The notes below the pieces were generated by a model. The model saw nothing but the letters and a program-made list of their open reading frames with translations, was not told the origin of the DNA and made no database searches. From contig NC_051450.1 of NCBI RefSeq assembly GCF_001649575.2, positions 3,536,350 to 3,600,349 on the forward strand: DNA of 64,000 nt, written 5' to 3'. Origin of the DNA: Kryptolebias marmoratus (Eukaryota; Chordata; Actinopteri; Cyprinodontiformes; Rivulidae). Position 1 is the first letter of the stretch. Every line of letters starts with the position of its first letter. The position numbers and the translations under genes were made by a program. Positions 57,920 to 64,000 of the stretch are shown one piece after another.

Positions 57920-60130
57920 GTGCTCTTCACATCCCTTCACATGGTGTTTTAATTTTGTTCTGTGATCACTTTGTATCTGCCAAAGTGTAATAGATTGGAT
58001 ATCTGTGTCTAAATAATTTGTCTTGTGTTGTAAGGCATTTCTTCTCCATGGTTCCCAGCTTCCTTTCAAATCTGGATACACAAGCAGAACTCTGCTTATC
58101 TCCCTTTACTTCTGTGTCTGCATTAGCCATCAGCTTTTCTCATTCACGCATGCACAAAGTTATCCTCCTGGTATAAAATCTGTCAGAAACAGACCATCTT
58201 CCTTAAAGATCCGGAGCTGGCCACCTGTTTTCTTTCTACAGATTTTATGTGTCTTAGTTGAAGATGTCAAATTGGTGTGCCTTTTGCAATTTCTAAGCAA
58301 GGTGTTACTGACAAAGTTGTTTTAGTTCAGAAGAATAATATCTGAGGTGACAACAATTGATTTCATATTGATCTACAGTGAATCTACAGGTAAATTGCTA
58401 CTTTTAGAAAAAACAATGCCTGTCTGGACTCTACTACATAATTTGAGACCCTGCCTTTTTAAAGGTTCTGTTTAAAAATTGGTTTTATTTTAATTTCTTG
58501 TCTTAGTTTACTGGTGCAAATAACTAACAAGTTGCATTTATTTGGTAGCAAATGAGAATTTGTGGTATAAGTTTCAATACCTGTCTCGCTCACATATAAG
58601 TCAGAATTTAGTCATCTGGTTTATACAGCATGGGTATCTAAAACTGGTACATATTCTCGGTTAGCCAGGTCATGGAAAAGTGCTAAGTGCTTGAATAGAA
58701 GCAAATCAGACTTTTCTAGTTTCTTGAAGATGTATGGAGTCAAACCCAAAAAGCATTTTCAGTTCTCATAATAGAACTGAAATGGCAAATTAAAAAGAAG
58801 TGATAATTTTTTTCATCTTACTTCATCTTTCATCAGCATGTGCACCTCTACATGCTCCTCTTCTTAAGTTTGGATATAAAAACTCCCTGACCCAGTTTAG
58901 AAACTTGGGTAACTGTTGCAAACAAGGTGAATATCTCAGTCTACATCTGACCAGGCCATCGTTGTCCAACTATTTGTGTTTCTGTTTGCCCCCTTTCTCT
59001 GTTCCTCAGTGTCTGTCTCAGGTTTCAGAACTTGGCCAGGACATATTTCTTTGTGGTGCAGATGGGGTGTTGTGTTACAGACCAGCTCAGTGTGACTCCT
59101 TGGTTACATCTCTGACCCACAGCTGGGTTTGATTAAAATTAACCAGGCCTGAGAAAATGGTAACAGAGGAAAACTAGCGTTCTCTGCCTTGAAAACTTGA
59201 AAAGTGACAATTTGTGACTTGTTACTTTATTTAGGTCTTGATCGTCAAAGTTCTTTTTTTTTCTTGATAGTGGTCTCAATTGGGTTTTTCAATAAAATAA
59301 TATTTTTAGAATCTTCCAGAGATCTTTATACAAATTATAATCAATTAGTGGTGACAAGCAGACTACAAAACACTGAGAAGCAAACTGAAGGCAAAATGAA
59401 TGACACGAGGAGCACAGGAAGAACACACAACATAAACTAAATGGAAACGGATCCACTAGATAAACAAAACACAACCTGAATCATAAAAAAAAACAACCAA
59501 GAAAGCACCATAATAAGGAAAAACAACAAGAATACCCACATTCTCACAGAAGTTGAGTTTTGCTGCTGGTGGCTGAGTTCTTCCTCACTGTGGTCAAGCT
59601 CAATGTGAAGGTAGTGGTGTACCTTTTGTGAGCTCCAGAAATGAGCTCAACAGACTGTTCCCCACACACCTAGTTATTTACTCATGTTTCCCAATGGTTT
59701 TCCATTGGAGCAGTGCAGGAACGAAGCTTAGTACTGATTGGGTGCTCAAGACTGATGCCCAGGGCAACACCTACTCCCTCATCAATTGGCCATCAAGGTA
59801 AACTCCTGCCTGGTTGTCTTATCCCAGTATCATTGACTGTTCCCCATCAACTGGACTAAAATCCAAACCCATCAATCATCTGAGCAGCACTTCTTAAACT
59901 GCTTGTCATCCCAGGACCCAGAACTGCTGTGCTGTTTACTTACTATGGGACCTGTGTTAAGTTTTTACAAAACAACAAGGCTAAACTATCTTCACTGTTA
60001 CAGCTCCAGTCCCTTTGGCATCAAACCATAACTTCATCTCTAATGCATCTGTTGATTTGTTTATTTTAATTACCATGTGAAAAGTAACAGTTTGAAAAAA
60101 CTTTGCTGTTTTATAAAAGTGGTATCTCAC
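57920..60130. other. SVIL intron 6, first part
   Basis: No exon recognised. The frame at 58800-59132 has no domain. A-rich sequence at 59340-59545 resembles the repeat candidate at 20560-20995. Confidence 0.5.
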
Positions 60131-60139
60131 TGGACTGCT

Positions 60140-60560
60140 ACTAGTTGGCATTCGTCAGAGAGTTTCCAGAATGTTTTGTGGGATTTATCGATTTTCTCAT
60201 GACTTGCAGAGGTGTGCAGTTTTGTTGCTTGACTTTTGAACATAATCAAAACCTTTGTGCAACAAATTTTCTCTCAGAATAGCCAGAGGCAACGTGGGCA
60301 TCTCAAACTTCAATTGTGTCATGGGTGTCTTGAACCCATCTCAAGAGTACTATATCTGTTTTTGACACTTCCACCGGAGGTGTCTGGTATGATGCAGGTG
60401 GAGGTGAGCACAGCCTAAAATAGTTATGCAAGCCTTCCACACAAAAAGAAGCTCTGATTTTCAAAAACCAGACTTTTAAAACACTGCCACACTGCTCGCT
60501 GGTTACTTGGTCTCAAAGACTCAAATTTTCAGTCAGACTACAACAAAATTTCATATTTTT
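60140..60560 (+). repeat. Direct repeat flanking SVIL exon 7, copy 1
   Basis: It shares with 62900-63480 the series GTTTCCAGAATGT, AAATTTTCTC, TGACACTTCC, GATTTTCAAAAA and CAGTCAGACT, in the same order and orientation, with gaps and substitutions. The family is unassigned. Confidence 0.55.
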
Positions 60561-60569
60561 CTTGCAGTT

Positions 60570-61522
60570 TTGAGTCACAAACTCATCTTCAACAATCACG
60601 GCCCTGTGAGATACCGCCTCAAGTGTGAGCAATTTACAACCACTTACCTTCTGGTAAAAGTAATTTATTAGACTGCTTTACCAAAAGCAATATCTTTTGC
60701 AATTGTGTGTTTTGATTTCATTGTGTGGTGTACACCTTGCTGTTTTAGTTCTGTACCATCTGAGCTGTTCTCCTTGCCGTGGTCCATGACCACTGTTGTG
60801 AGGATGTTCTTAACTTGCAAACAATAATTGATTTGGAAAAAGCACTTTTCATATCTGACAAACACACATTTTCAACCAAACACAATTGAACCCACATTCT
60901 GCTTTTTCCTATTTGACACGTTTTAACATAAATTTACAGTATCAATAAAGCAAATGTTTTCTAATGTTTAGTGGAATTGCACATAAACAAACCTATGACT
61001 TCCGGTTGTACATAAGTTCCACAAATACAACAAGTCTGTTTCTTAAAACGTGTACTTCCAACTAGTGCTAGTTATTTTAAAAAGCTTTACTCAATCATTG
61101 AATGCGATACCATGGCTAAACATAAAGAGGAAGGATATTCAAAAGTTTGGTTTGCAACTAGTAAATGACTTTTATTTTAAAGAATAAGAACTTTCTATCA
61201 GTTATTCAAGGCATGCAGATCTTTTCAGAAGTTTATTTTTTTCTTGTAAATGTGAAGGTTGCATCAAATAAAGACATTATCAGATGCTTTACTCATGTTT
61301 CATAAAGTAAACATCTACTAGATAATGTCTGAATATCAGTATGTCATCACTGGTGCAAGTCTCTTTATTAAAATCAAACCAGAAAGAATCAGTTTTTCAC
61401 TTTCTCCTGAAAAGACAACATACTAAATCAATAAAGCCTGAGGAGCTGGGTTCTGTTTGTCTTTGCTATACTGTTTCTGTTCATGTCTTACAAAAACTAA
61501 CCATTTCTTTGTCTCCCTAAAG
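60570..61522. other. SVIL intron 6, last part, no recognised feature
   Basis: AT-rich. It ends in the acceptor TCTCCCTAAAG. Confidence 0.5.
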
Positions 61523-62395
61523 AATAAAAGGTAGGGAGACGTTTGCCAGAGATAAGGGCCACCAGAACAACCCAGATATGGGTAATGCTACTGAAGCACC
61601 AGTGTACCACAGACAGCAACACCAACATCGACACCTGGCCCAGACCTCTTATCACAGAGACCCGGCGGGCCCCCACCAGGCCTATTCCCAACCTCACCAT
61701 CAACCCCAAGCTCAGCTAAGTCGATCTTGTCAGCAGGAGGGACAAAATGCTGGCAGTTATGCTAGTTATCTGTCCATGGCCTCAGGTCCCACATTCAAAA
61801 CGGGGCAGCAGCAGCAACAGTGGGTCCATGAGGATGAGACCGAAGAATTTGAGGGTGGAAAAACAAAAGGTCTTCTTAAGAGCAGAAAAGCAGTCCTTCC
61901 TTCAGAGATTCGTCGCAAGGAGAGGAGTACCGAGGACCCATTCAGACGAAGAGGAGAGGAAGAAATGGGGATGTCCAAGATGCACCAGACAGGGCAGGCT
62001 TCCAAAGAGACACATACACGAGTAGTTGCTGCAGGTAGAATGAGGACTGAGGAATCGGAGTGGACAGCCTGTTTGCAGATACCAGATAGGAGACCACAAG
62101 AGCAAGATAACGCTATTTATATTCATAAAGTGCCGACCAAAACCTACATCCAGCCCAGAACAGTTCAAGGTGACTCCACCTCCAGAACACCACTGAACCG
62201 CTTGGTGCCTGATGCTGGTGAATCCAGAGGATTGACTCAAAGGAGTTTGCAGCTCCAGCTGGATTGTCCCAGAGAAATTAGAGAGGATGCTGGTAACAAA
62301 GAGACTCACCAAGAAAGTCGAGTGTCTGTGGCCAGGCTCAGGAATTCATACATGGATTACACCACCACACCTCCAAGCAGACGCAGGAATGAGCT
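61523..62395 (+). CDS. SVIL: SVIL coding exon 7
   Basis: An 873-nt exon. After the acceptor TCTCCCTAAAG the frame that joins exon 6 reads G-IKGRETFARDKGHQNNPD and stays open. It is rich in Q, R, H and charged residues (QQHQHRHLAQTSYHRDPAGP; KSRKAVLPSEIRRKERS; VARLRNSYMDYTTTPPSRR), as expected for the disordered supervillin N-terminal half. I end it at CT|GTAGGT (62395/62396); otherwise the frame meets TAG at 62397-62399. The gelsolin-like and villin headpiece regions must lie beyond 64000. Confidence 0.85.
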
Positions 62396-62399
62396 GTAG

Positions 62400-62895
62400 G
62401 TGGAAAAGTTGATTGGTGTATTGTTGCTGCTAACTGACTGGCTGCTGTGAAATTTAACACCGACTCTTGTTACCCGAAATCAGCTGGCTACTGAGCAACT
62501 AACAGCAACTAAATCAGTTGTAAAGTTGATGTGAACTTACACAAAGTACTTTTCAAATGACATTCCCACACTAATCTCCTAACATTAGACCTCCTGTAGA
62601 ACAATACTTTTCTGAATTGATCGGTCTCATTTGGTTTTACAGGGGGCCCAGTAAATTTGTGTGTGCCTTAACTGCTAATAAACCTGCATGGCCTTGCTCA
62701 CATGCTCAATTTAAAAACCAGAGGTGTGGTTGAAGAGTTGGCCCCTGTGCTTTTAAAGAGATCCATTTATGCTGCTTATTCCTGGGGAGAGTAGAAAGAC
62801 CTCAGAGAGGTTTAGGACCCAGCCAATTACTTCTGCTGAACGCCAGGAGAATGATAGGTATTCCTTTTGACTTGAAAATGCATGATGTAAGGCAG
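62400..62895. other. SVIL intron 7, first part, no recognised feature
   Basis: No exon recognised downstream of the presumed donor. Confidence 0.5.
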
Positions 62896-62899
62896 TGAC

Positions 62900-63480
62900 T
62901 CACTGGGTAGCAACATTTGCAAGGGAGTCTCCAAAATGTCTTGAAATTTTCACTGGGGTTTTCAAGTTCCTTGCTTGAGTAGAAGAGGCTCGCAGCATTG
63001 TCACTTAATTTTTGAACATGTTTAAAACAATCTGTGGCAAATTTTCTCCCAAAATGGTCAGTTATCAGGGGTGTCTCAAACCCTTCTTGATTTTGTTGCA
63101 TGCATCTCCAACCCATCTTAAGAGGGTGAGAATTATATTTTGACACTTCCTTGGGAGCTGTGCTCTGACAGAAAGCATTCAAGGCTACAGCCCCAAACCC
63201 TCCAGTTCTAACAATCATGCTGACAATTATTTTAAAAAATTTCATTTCAGATTTGTACTCCTCTAGATTGGGTTTATGAGTGACTGCCAAGTTGGATGCA
63301 AAGTGGGCCACGTGAAGATGGGCAAATAAATAATGTGCATGGCTGAGAATACTGTTTTGCAAGCAGTGCTCACAAAATAAGCCATGATTTTCAAAAATTG
63401 GCCACACAAAATTTGGAAAAGAACTCATTGGTTGCAAACACTCAGAATTCAGTAAGACTGCTCCTAAAAATTCACCCATT
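62900..63480 (+). repeat. Direct repeat flanking SVIL exon 7, copy 2 (225-codon minus-strand frame)
   Basis: A longer, better kept relative of 60140-60560. Its minus strand is open for 225 codons (63479-62802; starts MGEFLGAVLLNSECLQPM), rich in F, H, C and K with no domain I recognise. The frame is absent in the other copy, so it is probably chance or a remnant of an unknown element's gene. Confidence 0.5.
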
Positions 63481-63484
63481 TTAT

Positions 63485-64000
63485 TTTAGTTCAGTTTTGA
63501 GCTGCCAGTAAGTTTTACTGTGCTTAGTGAGGAACACTGGAAACATTTGTCATTATGCATGAGAAAGAAATCAAGACACTTACTCCTTGATGCAGGGAGT
63601 TGTTACCTTTTTAACGTTTTTTGTTGATCAGTTAAAAAATAATTCATTGTGTGCTGTACAACTATTAGTTCTAAATATTAGGATTCTCACACACAAGTGA
63701 ACATGAACACATTCCTTTAATTTTGCCCCTCTAACATTGTTATGAAACAAGAAAGCTTAGAGGCTGACGGTCCCTTTGATTTGGGCTTTGGCACTAGTTA
63801 TCACGTAACCACACAGCAAAAGCATGAATTGATCTTTGTTGGGAGTCGGTTCAAAGATCATGGACTGAACAGACTTCTTCTGTAAAGTAGTTTAATTCTC
63901 TGGCTTAGTCTGCTTTGCCTTTCCCTTTTTCCATTTTTTCCCTCCCAATTCTCTCAGTTGTGTTCCATGCAACCATAAATAACTCATTTTCACAGTATCT
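63485..64000. other. SVIL intron 7, right edge, no recognised feature
   Basis: No exon or named repeat recognised up to the window edge. Confidence 0.5.

Overview
The window looks like nuclear DNA of a teleost fish, most likely a percomorph. It has small exons with GT/AG boundaries, a fish-type NLR immune receptor gene (FISNA-NACHT plus separate LRR exons), supervillin (SVIL) exons, and the usual fish mix of RTE/Rex, Rex1-like and L2 LINEs, hAT, Tc1/mariner and MITE elements. There is no bacterial operon structure, CRISPR array or rRNA. Three runs of N (10727-10826, 15961-16901, 30392-30491) are assembly gaps, and long open frames across them are artefacts.

Left part (1-4215): two decayed RTE-type LINEs lie tail to tail. 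The plus-strand copy carries a nested hAT-type MITE. Immune gene (4411 to about 14568, plus strand): one large FISNA-NACHT exon with an open frame, then four LRR exons of the same phase and a possible short last exon. LRR exon 1 has an in-frame stop and LRR exon 2 has a 2-bp deletion, so the full-length product is broken. The gene is either a pseudogene or makes a truncated FISNA-NACHT protein. Its introns hold an RTE copy (8120-11560) that was invaded by a second, opposite-strand RTE derivative with a 10-bp target duplication and by a hAT element with an 8-bp target duplication.

Middle part (about 14600-50700): mostly gene-free in coding terms. It holds a hAT with a perfect 8-bp duplication (15897-17075), RTE, L2, Tc1 and mariner remnants, a GC-rich repeat at 34.2-34.7 kb, an RTE LINE containing a Rex1-like segment (36545-39910), a long inverted-repeat element (45825-47494) and a GTF2IRD2-like hAT whose catalytic core is deleted (48790-49690). 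A CpG- and ETS-motif-rich segment ending in a splice donor at 22983/22984 is a candidate distal promoter and non-coding first exon.

Right part (50773-62395, plus strand): seven exons with consistent phases give the N-terminal 673 codons of a supervillin homologue, an actin- and myosin-associated membrane-cytoskeleton protein. The rest of the gene runs past the window. The first four exons add residues upstream of the methionine that I recall as the start of human supervillin.

The two genes share no pathway; they are neighbours. The most unusual objects are the endonuclease-only RTE derivative, the RTE/Rex1 chimera, the three-armed inverted-repeat element and the doubly disrupted NLR. All repeat family names come from recognition, not from a database search.
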